A stretch of 38,656 nt of DNA, taken from NCBI GenBank assembly GCA_964542435.1, contig CAZIVE010000014.1:1-38656 (forward strand). The letters run 5' to 3'. The translations under genes were made by a program, and so were the position numbers. How positions within the stretch are numbered: the stretch's first letter is position 1; each line of letters begins with the position of its first letter. The notes beneath the pieces were generated by a model. The model made no database searches. It was not told the origin of the DNA and worked only from the letters and a program-made list of their open reading frames with translations. This DNA comes from CAZIVE01 sp964542435 (lineage in GTDB: Bacteria > Bacteroidota > Bacteroidia > Bacteroidales > Tannerellaceae). Positions 26,535-35,530 of this stretch are shown here, one piece after another.

Positions 26535-27116
26535 ATGTTTCCACTTCTACAACAATACAAGATCGTGCTGGGATCGGCCTCTCCGCGACGCAAGGAACTG
26601 CTTGCGGGACTTGACATCCCTTTTTCCATTCGTCTTATTCCCGGCATTAAAGAGAGCTATCCTGCAGATGCCGCACCTTTTAACATTCCCGTCTTCATCT
26701 CTCAGAAGAAGGCCGAAGCCTATATTCCTACACTTGCCGACGACGAATTGCTCATCACGGCCGACACTATCGTATGGTCGGAACATGAGGTGCTAGGCAA
26801 GCCTTCCGATCGCAACGATGCGGTCCGGATGCTGCGTCAACTCAGCGGGCGCGTCCATCAGGTCATCACGGGCGTGAGTCTTGTGACGAAGCAGAAGCAG
26901 GCAAGCTTTTCGTCCGTCTCGGATGTCACCTTTTCAGAGCTTTCTGACGAAGAGATTGATTATTACATCGACAAATACCGTCCCTACGACAAGGCCGGCG
27001 CTTATGGCGTTCAGGAATGGATCGGGTTTGTGGGCGTGGAGTCCATCCGCGGCTCTTTTTTCAATGTCATGGGACTTCCCATCCAACGACTCTATCGGGA
27101 GTTGAAGAAGTTCTGA
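26535..27116 (+). CDS. maf: Maf-family nucleoside triphosphate pyrophosphatase (dTTP/UTP type)
   Basis: 193 residues. The signature LGSASPRRKELL (residues 12-23) is the Maf P-loop-like site; ITADTIVW (about 75) carries the catalytic Asp, and GKPSD plus the Arg of QLSGRVHQV are the other conserved elements. The enzyme hydrolyses non-canonical or excess nucleotides to the monophosphate, keeping modified bases out of nucleic acids. It is the last gene of the operon, 21 nt after the KdsC-like gene. The KdsC-Maf order recurs in Bacteroidetes, in my recollection. Confidence 0.94.
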   Translation: MFPLLQQYKIVLGSASPRRKELLAGLDIPFSIRLIPGIKESYPADAAPFNIPVFISQKKAEAYIPTLADDELLITADTIVWSEHEVLGKPSDRNDAVRMLRQLSGRVHQVITGVSLVTKQKQASFSSVSDVTFSELSDEEIDYYIDKYRPYDKAGAYGVQEWIGFVGVESIRGSFFNVMGLPIQRLYRELKKF

Positions 27117-27127
27117 TTTTTTATGTC

Positions 27128-27186
27128 GTTGTAGGCCTACGAAAGCTACTCTATGGATTTTTTTGGAGCTTTTGTAGGGCTACAAT
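27128..27186. terminator. Long imperfect hairpin between convergent genes, possible terminator
   Basis: Arms 27128-27147 and 27167-27186 pair over 20 positions with one G-G mismatch and two G-U pairs; the 19-nt loop contains a seven-T run. There is no U-tract after the stem, so it is not a textbook terminator in either direction. The location between the 3' ends of maf and the DUF1593 gene fits transcript-end formation or RNA protection. Confidence 0.6.
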
Positions 27187-27235
27187 TCCCATATACATTA
27201 CACTACGTGCAATTTCGTATGTTGCCGTCCAGTGC

Positions 27236-28675
27236 CTATTTCGGTACGACGGTGACGATGACGCGTTTGTAGCGAGTCAGTCGGGGCATTCCTTTGTCGG
27301 TGACACAGACAATGAAATGGATCGTGGCAGCTTTCGTGACGTCGGGGGCTTTGATATGAGGCAGGAACGGCATGTTAGTCATCCCGCTGAAGGGTATCAG
27401 TTTGTCGTATGTACCGGCTTCTTTATATTGAAACCAGAGAAAGCTGAGTCCGTCGCCGTCCGGGTCATACGAAGGTGTGGCGTTAAGGGCGAAGTTCTCA
27501 CCTGATTTGACTGTGATGCTCTGCGGAGTACTCAAGACGACCACGGGAGCATGGTTGGCTTCGCTGAAAGGTTTGATGCACCAGTCCATGCGAGCTGCGA
27601 AATCGTTCTGGAAATGTTCTCTCCATCTCCATACGGTGACGTGGTTGTCCTTATACTTCGTAGTGTCCGGCTTTACTTCTGCGCCCCATTTCTGGTGGAT
27701 GTAAGGACTGAACTCGTCGTCGGCATTGGTCCAGAAAGGTCGGATTTCCTTTTGTATCGGTACGATCCAGCGGGCTTTGGGGTCGAACGCAGGCGTATAA
27801 AATTCATAGCGACCGCCCCAGCTGCCATAGTTGGGATGTTCCAGGTCGTCCAGTCCGTTAGGAATCAGTCCGAGCCAGGAAGGTGTATCGCCCTCGTTGC
27901 CATAGGAAATGTCAGGATACACCGCACCCAGCGGTCCGTGGCCGGTCTGAATGTTTTTATAAATCCAGTCGTTGCTCATGACCTCATTGTTGGCGCCGAG
28001 GTAAGGACCTGTCATGGCGCTCCAAGTAGCTTTGCCGTAAGCGCCCGGGCTGCAGATGTAGAAAAGTTCCGGGAAATGGCAGCGAAGCCAGTAGCCGGCA
28101 TCATCCTGGTCGGATACGGTATAGACGCGCAGTTTGGCGATGATGGACTTCATCTCGGCTTTGCTGCGAGTTTTTTCAAGTTTCCAGAGAGCTTGAGCCA
28201 GTGTGTTGGTTCCTCCCCAAGCCGTGATCCAGAGCGGGCGGGCATCCTGCTTGTCGATCGTTTTGATGATCCATTCAGAGCCTTCCGAATCCTTGCCTTC
28301 GCCTACACCTTTCATGCCATAGAGGGAAGATCCGGCTTTCACGAGCGACAGGAGATGTTCAGCTGAAGGATAAGCTTTGTCGTGCAGGAGCAGGTTGGGT
28401 TGCACTTTGGCATAGGCGTTGACGATGTGGCGAATCATGTCGGGCTGCGCCATGTCGCTTTGGTGGATGGAGGTTGTGGCCACGAGACCTTCTATGTCGA
28501 TGTCGTTGGAGTAGAGGAGAAGCCTTACCATGGTCTGAGAGTCGTCAGGCTCGTTGCCGATGTCGGTAAGTGCCAGCATACGCGGTTTCTCTGACTGCGG
28601 AGTGGATGAAATCTGGGCGGCGATCGTCATTGTAGAAAATAGAGCCGCAGCAAACAGAAAGATTTTTTTCTTCAT
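27236..28675 (-). CDS. Secreted DUF1593 (nucleoside hydrolase-like) protein
   Basis: 479 residues. Signal peptide (1-20, ending TIAAQ); N-terminal domain with LTDIGNEPDDSQ (about 36-47), the Asp-rich Ca2+ site of the nucleoside-hydrolase fold; further conserved WITAWGGTNTLAQAL and VYTVSDQDDAGYWL; C-terminal Ig-like domain (about 385-479, with SYDPDGDGLSFLWFQY, PKD/cadherin-like). DUF1593 proteins are found with plant-polysaccharide degradation genes and some are called cellulose-binding-like, but no activity is firmly known to me. The gene starts 5 nt after the GH3 stop, so it is in the same transcript. Confidence 0.88.
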   Translation of the reverse strand: MKKKIFLFAAALFSTMTIAAQISSTPQSEKPRMLALTDIGNEPDDSQTMVRLLLYSNDIDIEGLVATTSIHQSDMAQPDMIRHIVNAYAKVQPNLLLHDKAYPSAEHLLSLVKAGSSLYGMKGVGEGKDSEGSEWIIKTIDKQDARPLWITAWGGTNTLAQALWKLEKTRSKAEMKSIIAKLRVYTVSDQDDAGYWLRCHFPELFYICSPGAYGKATWSAMTGPYLGANNEVMSNDWIYKNIQTGHGPLGAVYPDISYGNEGDTPSWLGLIPNGLDDLEHPNYGSWGGRYEFYTPAFDPKARWIVPIQKEIRPFWTNADDEFSPYIHQKWGAEVKPDTTKYKDNHVTVWRWREHFQNDFAARMDWCIKPFSEANHAPVVVLSTPQSITVKSGENFALNATPSYDPDGDGLSFLWFQYKEAGTYDKLIPFSGMTNMPFLPHIKAPDVTKAATIHFIVCVTDKGMPRLTRYKRVIVTVVPK

Positions 28676-28680
28676 GATTA

Positions 28681-31032
28681 TTATTGTATTGTCAGTTTCA
28701 ATGATTTCACATTATCAGACGAAGGTCCGACCATGACGGTGAAAGAGCCGGGTTCTACCTGCCATTTCATGTCTGCGTCATAAAAGGCGAGAGCTTCGGG
28801 CGTGATAGGGAAGGAGACGGTCTTTGTCTCGCCGGCCTTGAGGGCGATCTTCTTGAATCCCTTCAGCTCCTTGACGGGACGCGGAACGGAAGAATAATCG
28901 TCACGGATGTACATTTCCACAATCTCCTGACCGTCGCGGTTGCCGCTGTTGGTTACATCGACGCTCACCGTGGCATTCTCTGTTTTCCCGATGGTCTCTT
29001 TGTCGAGTCTCGGATTGCTGTATTCGAAGGTGGTATAGCTCAGTCCATAGCCGAATGGGAAGAGCGGCGTGATGTCGAGACCGAGGTTATAGCCTCTGCG
29101 TGACGAAGGCTTGTAGCTGTAATAGGCAGGAATATGTCCGGCGCTGCGTGGAAAACTGATGGTGAGTTTGCCGCTGGGGTTGACATCTCCGAAGAGCGCG
29201 TCGATCATGGCGTAGCCGCCTTCCTGACCGAGATACCAGCACTGCATCACAGCGGGTACAGTCTTGCAGAGTTCGCCCAGACTCAGCGTTGTCCCGCTAT
29301 TGACGAAGGCGCAGGTAGGTTTGCCGAGGGCGGCTATTTTCTGTATCAGTTCCTTCTGACCGTTCAGCAGTTCCAATGTAGGCAGGTCGCCGGCGGCGAT
29401 TGTAGCATAACCCTCACGGCTCATGGCTTCGTTCTCGCCCACGAAGAGTACGACGACATCTGCTTTTTGTGCCGTTTCAACTGCCTCTTCGATGCGCCGG
29501 CGGTTTTCCTCTTCAGGAATCAGCCGTATGGTTGCAGGGAACGGACTGTTCTCATTGGTCAGACGAACGCCTTCGGAATAGAGAACGTTCATTTGGCTGT
29601 CGTATTTTTCCTTCAAAGCCCGAAGCGGTGAGACAGTGTCTTTGGGTTGTGACGAGTAACCGCCGAGGATGCATCGGTCGGCATTGGGACCGATCAGCGC
29701 GATGGTCTTCACCTTGTTCTTGTCGAGTGGCAGGAGGTGGTTGTCGTTCTTCAGCAGTACCATCGATTCAGCCGCTGCCTGATAGGCCACTTTGCGATGC
29801 GCTTCGCAACCGACGATTTGTTCGGCTTTGGACGGATCGACATAGGGATCGTCGAAGAGTCCGAGGCGGAACTTCTCTATGAGTATGCGTGAGACCGCCG
29901 CATCGATCTCTGCCATGGATATCTTTCCGTTTTTGACATAATCGCCGAGATGAGTGTAAGCCTCCTCTGCGGGCAGTTCCACATCAATGCCGGCTTTGAA
30001 GGCGAGACAGCCTGCTTCGCCCACGTCGGGCGTGATCTTGTGAAGGTTCGAGAGGTCGCTGACACCGCTGTAGTCGGAGACGACGAGACCTTTATAGTTC
30101 CATTCTCCGCGCAGGATATCCTGAAGAAGGTGGCGGTTCATGTGGGCGGGAATGCCCCAAAGCTCGTTGTAGGTGATCATGATGTTGGCAGGATTCGCCT
30201 CACGGATGCAGGCCTGGAAGGGCTTGAAGAAGACTTCGCGTGCCTGTCTCTCGTCCACAAAGCTCGGAGCTACATTCACGCCTCCTTCGCTCTCTCCGTG
30301 TACGCCCAGATGCTTCAGCGTGGCGGCCAGATGTTCTTTGTCGAACGACTCTCTGCTGCCGTTGCCCTGAAAAGCCTTCACGATGTCCACACCAAGACGT
30401 GCGTTGAGATAGGGATCTTCGCCCATGGTCTCTTCCGTGCGGCCCCATCGAGGATCACGTACGACATCGACCACCGGAGCCAAAACCTGACCGCCGCCTC
30501 GTGAACGGATCTCTTTTGCCACACAGCCATACACCTTCGAGATCAGTTCTTCGTTCCACGAACAGGCCAGACCGATGGGAACGGGGAAGTTGGTGGCGTC
30601 TTTCGCCTGCTGTCCGTGCAGTCCCTCTTCATGAATCAGAACCGGAATACCGAGGCGTGTCTTCTCGATGAAGAAACGTTGTACCTTATTATATAGTTCC
30701 GCAGCCTGACGCGGATGCAAGGTCGCATGATAGCCTTTGGCATTCGGACCGAGATCTTCGTTAAGCCGTGCCATCTCGCCCAGTCCGTTCTTCAGTAGCG
30801 GCGAAGCTTTCGTCTCGTCAAAGTCTCCATTGGTGAAGAATTTCTTTTTGTCTGTCCAGCGGCATTGCAGCTGCATGATCTTCTCGTCGAGTGTCATCCG
30901 TCCGATGAGGTCTTTCGTGCGCACTTCAGGCGAGAGTGTCTTGTCTTTATACGGCAGCAGTTGAGCCTTCCCGCCCGTAGAAAGGAAGCAGAGCAGTACC
31001 AGAGCGATGGTGATGTTGCGAGAGAGTTTCAT
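28681..31032 (-). CDS. Glycoside hydrolase family 3 (beta-glucosidase/beta-xylosidase type)
   Basis: 783 residues with a signal peptide (1-23, ending GGKAQ). Full GH3 layout: TIM-barrel with nucleophile D320 in GLVVSDY, the (alpha/beta)6 domain with VGENEAMSREG supplying the likely acid/base Glu, then an FnIII-like domain (about 680-780). HEEGLHG (134-140), DPRWGR and GEDPYLN are conserved GH3 substrate-pocket segments. GH3 enzymes release terminal glucose or xylose from oligosaccharides; the neighbourhood (GH43, GH2 glucuronidase) favours xylo-oligosaccharides, but the sequence alone does not decide. A TATATTTG box lies upstream; DUF1593 follows by 5 nt. Confidence 0.95.
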   Translation of the reverse strand: MKLSRNITIALVLLCFLSTGGKAQLLPYKDKTLSPEVRTKDLIGRMTLDEKIMQLQCRWTDKKKFFTNGDFDETKASPLLKNGLGEMARLNEDLGPNAKGYHATLHPRQAAELYNKVQRFFIEKTRLGIPVLIHEEGLHGQQAKDATNFPVPIGLACSWNEELISKVYGCVAKEIRSRGGGQVLAPVVDVVRDPRWGRTEETMGEDPYLNARLGVDIVKAFQGNGSRESFDKEHLAATLKHLGVHGESEGGVNVAPSFVDERQAREVFFKPFQACIREANPANIMITYNELWGIPAHMNRHLLQDILRGEWNYKGLVVSDYSGVSDLSNLHKITPDVGEAGCLAFKAGIDVELPAEEAYTHLGDYVKNGKISMAEIDAAVSRILIEKFRLGLFDDPYVDPSKAEQIVGCEAHRKVAYQAAAESMVLLKNDNHLLPLDKNKVKTIALIGPNADRCILGGYSSQPKDTVSPLRALKEKYDSQMNVLYSEGVRLTNENSPFPATIRLIPEEENRRRIEEAVETAQKADVVVLFVGENEAMSREGYATIAAGDLPTLELLNGQKELIQKIAALGKPTCAFVNSGTTLSLGELCKTVPAVMQCWYLGQEGGYAMIDALFGDVNPSGKLTISFPRSAGHIPAYYSYKPSSRRGYNLGLDITPLFPFGYGLSYTTFEYSNPRLDKETIGKTENATVSVDVTNSGNRDGQEIVEMYIRDDYSSVPRPVKELKGFKKIALKAGETKTVSFPITPEALAFYDADMKWQVEPGSFTVMVGPSSDNVKSLKLTIQ

Positions 31033-31055
31033 GATATGGACAGATTATTGTTTGA

Positions 31056-31063
31056 CAAATATA
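31056..31063 (-). promoter_or_regulatory. Probable -7 box of the GH3-DUF1593 unit
   Basis: The minus strand reads TATATTTG, a full TAnnTTTG match, 23 nt upstream of the GH3 ATG. It suggests that GH3-DUF1593 can be transcribed apart from the upstream GH2 operon. No clear -33 TTG. Confidence 0.5.
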
Positions 31064-31152
31064 GGTAAATGCTCGTAGGATTGTTTCATGAAAACAATTA
31101 ACGAGTGAAAGATTATCAAAGAGTCGCTTTGCGATTCTTTGCGACAGCATCG

Positions 31153-31230
31153 TTTTGCATCGCTGCTCTCATTCGCATGAGATCTTGCCAAGCTTTTCTC
31201 ACAGAAAAGCGGAGAAACAACGATGCAAAA
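31153..31230. repeat. Nested inverted repeats after the GH43 gene
   Basis: Outer arms TTTTGCATCG (31153-31162) and CGATGCAAAA (31221-31230) enclose an inner 8-bp hairpin (31192-31199 with 31203-31210, loop CAC). It starts 14 nt after the GH43 stop. No U-tract follows, so it could be a processing or stability element, or a weak terminator. Confidence 0.55.
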
Positions 31231-31243
31231 GACGACGCTGCGT

Positions 31244-33394
31244 TTATTTCATTCTCACTGCATGGCAGCTGAACATACTGAGGACGGTGCCGGCAGCCAA
31301 ATCAGGCTTGAAGCGCTCGATGTTCACAGCCATGGGATAACTGCCGCCGTTGGCTACGAACGAGACACTGCGTCCGACCTTCTCAGACGGGTTTTCCAGT
31401 GTGACTCCGGGAATTGAGCAGCTGATCATCTTCACATCGAGCTTTCCATTGCTGTCGTGACGCATCGTCACCTCCATATCGAAACGGAACAGATCGTTGT
31501 CGGAAATGATTTTCCAGCGGCCGTCGAAATAGGAGGCATCGAGTTGCTGCGGTTTCTCCACGGGACGAGCCACTTCACCTTTCTCGAAAGTCGTCGTCAC
31601 GGTCAGTCCGCTGGCAGGCATGAACACGTTGTAGCTGAGCGGTCCGTATTGCGTGATGCAGTTGGCATCGACCTGTACTTTGTTCCCTTTGGCATCTGCC
31701 GCTTCCACCTTCGAAGGTCTGTAACCCTTGTTGGGCGTCACTTCGATGCGAACCGATTCGCCAACTCTGGCTCGGGTCGGAATGGCTTTGACCGTTCCGT
31801 TCTGCGAGGGCTTGAAAGCAATGGTACGCAATGGATTCGGAGCAGCGGCATTGCCTTGAGCAAACTCTATCTCCTTGATGCGGCAAAGCTCTTTTCCTTC
31901 GCCGTTGAAGGTAAGGTAGATTGCCTTTCGGCCTTCGACTTTGCCTGTCAACGTAACAATCTGATCGGCATAACTGTTTCCCGCTTTGAAGGAGAACTTT
32001 CCAATGGTGGTCCATGTCGAGGCGTTGTCAGGATCGTTCGGATCGGCTGCTTTCACTTCGCCGCTGACCGCTTTGTCCGCTTTCACATTGACCTTCAGCT
32101 TGAGGTCCTTTGTCGTTCCGTTGCCGAAGTTGAAGTATTTCCATCCGATGAAGGGATCCTTTCCTCCTACGATGACAGGATTCAGTCCGTCAGGCTCGCG
32201 TTCGAGACCATCCACGTAGGTCGTGTTCTGCGTTAAGGCGCAGATAGTGCCTGCCCAATAGCGCTGGAACGGATTGAGACCCTCTGTCCGTATGCCTTGT
32301 GAAGTCATCTCCACGTGCGGGATGATCACCTTGTCACCTTCGATGCGCAGTTCGATCGGTTCGATGGCGCCCTGACGATTGTAGTCGTTCGTCGTTCTTC
32401 TATGGTAGAACACATACCATTTTCCGTCGCAGTTGGCGATGGAGCCGTGATCGTTGCCGCCGTTCCATGTCACACTGTTGTCCACGATCTGTCCGCCGTA
32501 GTTCCATGGACCTTCGGGCGAGTTGGAGTAGAAGTAGGTGAGGGCGCTGATGTGTTCGAGTGCGGAGCATATATAGATGTATTTCCCGGGAGCTACCTTA
32601 CGGAGTGAAGAAGCTTCAAACTGTTTGCTGCCGTTGTTGGCTGTCGGGTTGTTGAGGATGCGATAGGTCTCGTGCATGTTGGGCATGCGTGTCTTGGCAT
32701 TGATGATGGTGTGCATGTCCGTCGGATCCAGTTCGGCCCACCAGCAGTTGGGCTGGATGTTGCCGAAATAGGCATAGACGCGTACGCTGCCGTCAGCCTG
32801 TTCATCCACGAACACGGCCGGATCGAAGGCTCCGGACTGTGACATCGTGGGCCATTCGCAAGGCTGGGGATTGACGAAAGGTCCCGTAGGACTGTCGCTC
32901 TCGGCCACGAAGGTCGTCGGACCGTAATCTTCAAAGCCGGGTTTCGCCGGTGAATCTGCTACCGTTGGTCCGGCCTTGCCGTCCAGTTTGTAAGGCACGC
33001 CGAGGAAAACGTAGAGATAATATTTCTTGGTGACGGGATTGTAGGCGCAGTCGGGAGCGAAGAAGACCTGTCCGTCCACCTTCCCGAAGCCGAGATCCGT
33101 GATCTGCTTCACGTTGATCACTTCGCCATGGTTGGTCCAATGGGTCAGATCGTTGACCGGAGCAGACCATACGTCATGACCTGTGCCGCAGAACGACTTC
33201 GCCATCTCGTCGCGCGATCCGTAGAGATAGACACGCGTCTCGCCCTTGTAGGTAAACACGTGCGGTTCGCCGTCCGGAATGAAGGCGCTGGGTGGCAGAT
33301 AGGGATTCTGTGCATTTGCATAAAAGCACCACATCAACAACATAGCAAGGATCTGCGTGCCCTTGCAAATCGATTTAAACGATGATCTATTCAT
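31244..33394 (-). CDS. Glycoside hydrolase family 43 with CBM6-like and repeat domains
   Basis: 716 residues with a signal peptide (1-29, ending ANAQ). The five-bladed propeller (about 30-370) carries the GH43 residues: base D41 in PDGEPHV, D191 in GAFDPAVF, acid E260 in KQFEASSLRK. A CBM6-like beta-sandwich follows (about 420-545), then an InlB-like bacterial repeat module (about 555-625, ending GLTVTTTFE), then about 90 unassigned residues. GH43 enzymes are arabinofuranosidases or xylosidases on hemicellulose or pectin side chains; the activity here cannot be fixed. It is 9 nt downstream of the alpha/beta hydrolase. Confidence 0.92.
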   Translation of the reverse strand: MNRSSFKSICKGTQILAMLLMWCFYANAQNPYLPPSAFIPDGEPHVFTYKGETRVYLYGSRDEMAKSFCGTGHDVWSAPVNDLTHWTNHGEVINVKQITDLGFGKVDGQVFFAPDCAYNPVTKKYYLYVFLGVPYKLDGKAGPTVADSPAKPGFEDYGPTTFVAESDSPTGPFVNPQPCEWPTMSQSGAFDPAVFVDEQADGSVRVYAYFGNIQPNCWWAELDPTDMHTIINAKTRMPNMHETYRILNNPTANNGSKQFEASSLRKVAPGKYIYICSALEHISALTYFYSNSPEGPWNYGGQIVDNSVTWNGGNDHGSIANCDGKWYVFYHRRTTNDYNRQGAIEPIELRIEGDKVIIPHVEMTSQGIRTEGLNPFQRYWAGTICALTQNTTYVDGLEREPDGLNPVIVGGKDPFIGWKYFNFGNGTTKDLKLKVNVKADKAVSGEVKAADPNDPDNASTWTTIGKFSFKAGNSYADQIVTLTGKVEGRKAIYLTFNGEGKELCRIKEIEFAQGNAAAPNPLRTIAFKPSQNGTVKAIPTRARVGESVRIEVTPNKGYRPSKVEAADAKGNKVQVDANCITQYGPLSYNVFMPASGLTVTTTFEKGEVARPVEKPQQLDASYFDGRWKIISDNDLFRFDMEVTMRHDSNGKLDVKMISCSIPGVTLENPSEKVGRSVSFVANGGSYPMAVNIERFKPDLAAGTVLSMFSCHAVRMK

Positions 33395-33403
33395 GGTGCA
33401 TCG

Positions 33404-35521
33404 TTATTTTACAACCACTCTGGTGCGGTCGAGATTATAGACTCTGGTGTAAGGCGTTTGGGTATTGCCTTTACGCTGGGCAGCCACCATGACGGTCGGG
33501 AAGAAGGTGCCGGCTTTCGTGAAAGCCTGCGTCGTGTCGAATTCGATGTGGCAGCCGTTGTTGGTCACTTTGGCCTTCGTGAGATCCACATATTTCGTGT
33601 AAGACTTCGATCCGTCGAAGTTCCATTTGGCGAAGACCAGCTTGCCTTTGCCTTGCGGAATATCCACAGTGACATGGAACGTCACCTTGTCGCCGGTTTG
33701 GATGTCGGCCCGTTTGCTGCCTTTGATGGTGGCATTGACGACAGGCTGGATACCTTTCCGATCGTCGGCTTTGGCTGGGACGACGATCTGGCCGTCCTGG
33801 ATCAGATAGTTGGTCGTCTTGGCCGGTTCGATACCTTTCTCCACCCAGTCGCTCATGTCGAGCAGCGCCTGTTCCAGTTCTCCTTCGTAGCTGACGGCAT
33901 GCGTGGAGTCGTCCGTGAAGCCGTGGATGGCATGTTCGGTGTACCAGAGACGGAAGTTAGCGTCGGCTTTGTCGCCCAGATGTTCTCTCACTTTATAGCG
34001 ATACCAGTCGCCCTGCCACGGAAAGGCTTCGCGGTCCATCATGGAACAGAGCACGATCATCTTGCCATGGATCTTTCCGGTCGGAACACAGCCGGCAGCC
34101 GATTGGGTGAAAATAGGACCGAGCAGCATCGGACGCTGCGGATAGAGGGGATCGCCGTTGTTGTCGCGGAACTGATCCCATACGTAGAAGTCTTTGCTTG
34201 GCACCTGATGACGGTGATAGGTCTGTACGGCGAGGAAGTTGGAGTTGTCCACCTGAACCGAGTCGCCCGGCATGATTTTGACCAGTGTGGCTGTCGGATT
34301 GGTAGGAGCGAGGACGACCTTGTCTCCTTCGACCTTCGTGATCTGGAGGCTGGCGCCTTTGGCTTTTCCCGAGAGGATGATCAGATCGCCGCCCAGGAAA
34401 TCGACATCCGGCATCTCGTCATTCAATTGATAGGCAACAGGCATCTCTTCACCTGCGCCGCCCATGCTCTTCCAGGCTTTGTCGGCAGAGCCGCGTTCGT
34501 TCTCTGCAATCGGCTCGGTCAGTCCCAGCTGTACGCCTTTGGCACTGTTGATGAGAGCCGTGATGGTGGATTTCTTCTGAAGACGTGCCTTCCTGAGCGA
34601 TTCGGGCGCGTTGTAACCCAGATAGCCGGGTTTGTTCCAGAAGTCGTTCTCGAAATAACTTTTGTCCGCAGCGACCACGCCTTGGTAGAGCACGAGGAAT
34701 CCGTGGATGCCCATATCTTTATAGCCGTACCACGCTTTGGGCGGAAAGCCCATCTTGGTGACCTCTGTCAAAGCCGCCTTCTCTTCGTCGTTCAGTCCGG
34801 CATACATGTCGCCCGATCCGCCCGGTTCGACAGCATCCACGATCTGCGGCAGTTTGTTGTGCAGAAGGCGCATGGCATGCATACGAACGCAGAATACATT
34901 CGGAATGGCCATCGGCGAACCCAGTACGAACGGAACGAAGCCGTCCCATACGCCTTGGGTGCTTTCAGAACAGCCTACTGTACGATAAGCGCCGCCACTG
35001 CCGCCGAAAGCATATCCGTACGGACGCTTCGTGGTGTTATAGACCTTCGATGCGATCAGTCTGGAAAACTGGGCGCAGGCTGCATGGGCACGATAGGCGC
35101 CGATGGTCGGATCGTTGTTGAAACGTTTCATGTTGGAGAAGTCGGTTCTTCCGCCACCGTTGGTCTCGATGAAATAGGCGCCGTTGGTGATGGCCGATCC
35201 CATGTAGTTGATTTCTCCCACCATGTTCTGCATGATGTTCTCACTGTCGGGGAACGGGGTGATGTATTGGAAGAAGTGTCCCTTGTATTGTTCCTTCGTC
35301 GGGAAATAGAGGGAGAACTTGGTGCCGTTGCTGAATCCGCCGTGGATATAGCGGTGTGGAGCGGGAACGGTCCGCATCTCGTCCTTGTCGATGTACGGTT
35401 TTTGGAAGGCGCTGTCGGATGAGACGTAAGAGTCATAGTTGCCGATCAGTTTCTTCTGGGCGCTTACGCTGCAGCATGCGCAGATGATGCAGACGAAAAG
35501 GGTAAATAATCTGTTGCTCAT
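33404..35521 (-). CDS. Secreted alpha/beta hydrolase, tannase/feruloyl-esterase-like, of unassigned function
   Basis: 705 residues with a signal peptide (1-21, ending SVSAQ). The nucleophile elbow is FGGSGGAYR (S175). GKMIVLCSMMDREAFPW (D496) and HAIHGF (H533) have the order and spacing of the tannase/feruloyl-esterase Asp and His, and the segment ending MSDWVEKG (about 555-563) also fits that family. A long insertion (about 270-450), partly beta-rich, sits between Ser and Asp, and the C-terminus (about 595-705) is PKD/Ig-like. An esterase removing acyl or methyl-ester groups before the adjacent glycosidases act is my inference. It is not a CE15 glucuronoyl esterase: the GCSRxG motif is absent. 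Spaced 9 nt from both neighbours. Confidence 0.85.
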   Translation of the reverse strand: MSNRLFTLFVCIICACCSVSAQKKLIGNYDSYVSSDSAFQKPYIDKDEMRTVPAPHRYIHGGFSNGTKFSLYFPTKEQYKGHFFQYITPFPDSENIMQNMVGEINYMGSAITNGAYFIETNGGGRTDFSNMKRFNNDPTIGAYRAHAACAQFSRLIASKVYNTTKRPYGYAFGGSGGAYRTVGCSESTQGVWDGFVPFVLGSPMAIPNVFCVRMHAMRLLHNKLPQIVDAVEPGGSGDMYAGLNDEEKAALTEVTKMGFPPKAWYGYKDMGIHGFLVLYQGVVAADKSYFENDFWNKPGYLGYNAPESLRKARLQKKSTITALINSAKGVQLGLTEPIAENERGSADKAWKSMGGAGEEMPVAYQLNDEMPDVDFLGGDLIILSGKAKGASLQITKVEGDKVVLAPTNPTATLVKIMPGDSVQVDNSNFLAVQTYHRHQVPSKDFYVWDQFRDNNGDPLYPQRPMLLGPIFTQSAAGCVPTGKIHGKMIVLCSMMDREAFPWQGDWYRYKVREHLGDKADANFRLWYTEHAIHGFTDDSTHAVSYEGELEQALLDMSDWVEKGIEPAKTTNYLIQDGQIVVPAKADDRKGIQPVVNATIKGSKRADIQTGDKVTFHVTVDIPQGKGKLVFAKWNFDGSKSYTKYVDLTKAKVTNNGCHIEFDTTQAFTKAGTFFPTVMVAAQRKGNTQTPYTRVYNLDRTRVVVK

Positions 35522-35530
35522 ATTGAAATA

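Noticed and set aside
33458..35422. A 654-codon open frame antisense to the alpha/beta hydrolase gene
   Set aside because: The frame lies entirely opposite a well supported secreted enzyme, has no signal peptide or domain, and its His/Val/Arg-rich composition is what the complement of a real gene gives.
33404..35521. CE15 glucuronoyl esterase
   Set aside because: Tempting because of the adjacent glucuronidase, but the CE15 GCSRxG elbow is absent; the elbow here is GGSGG.
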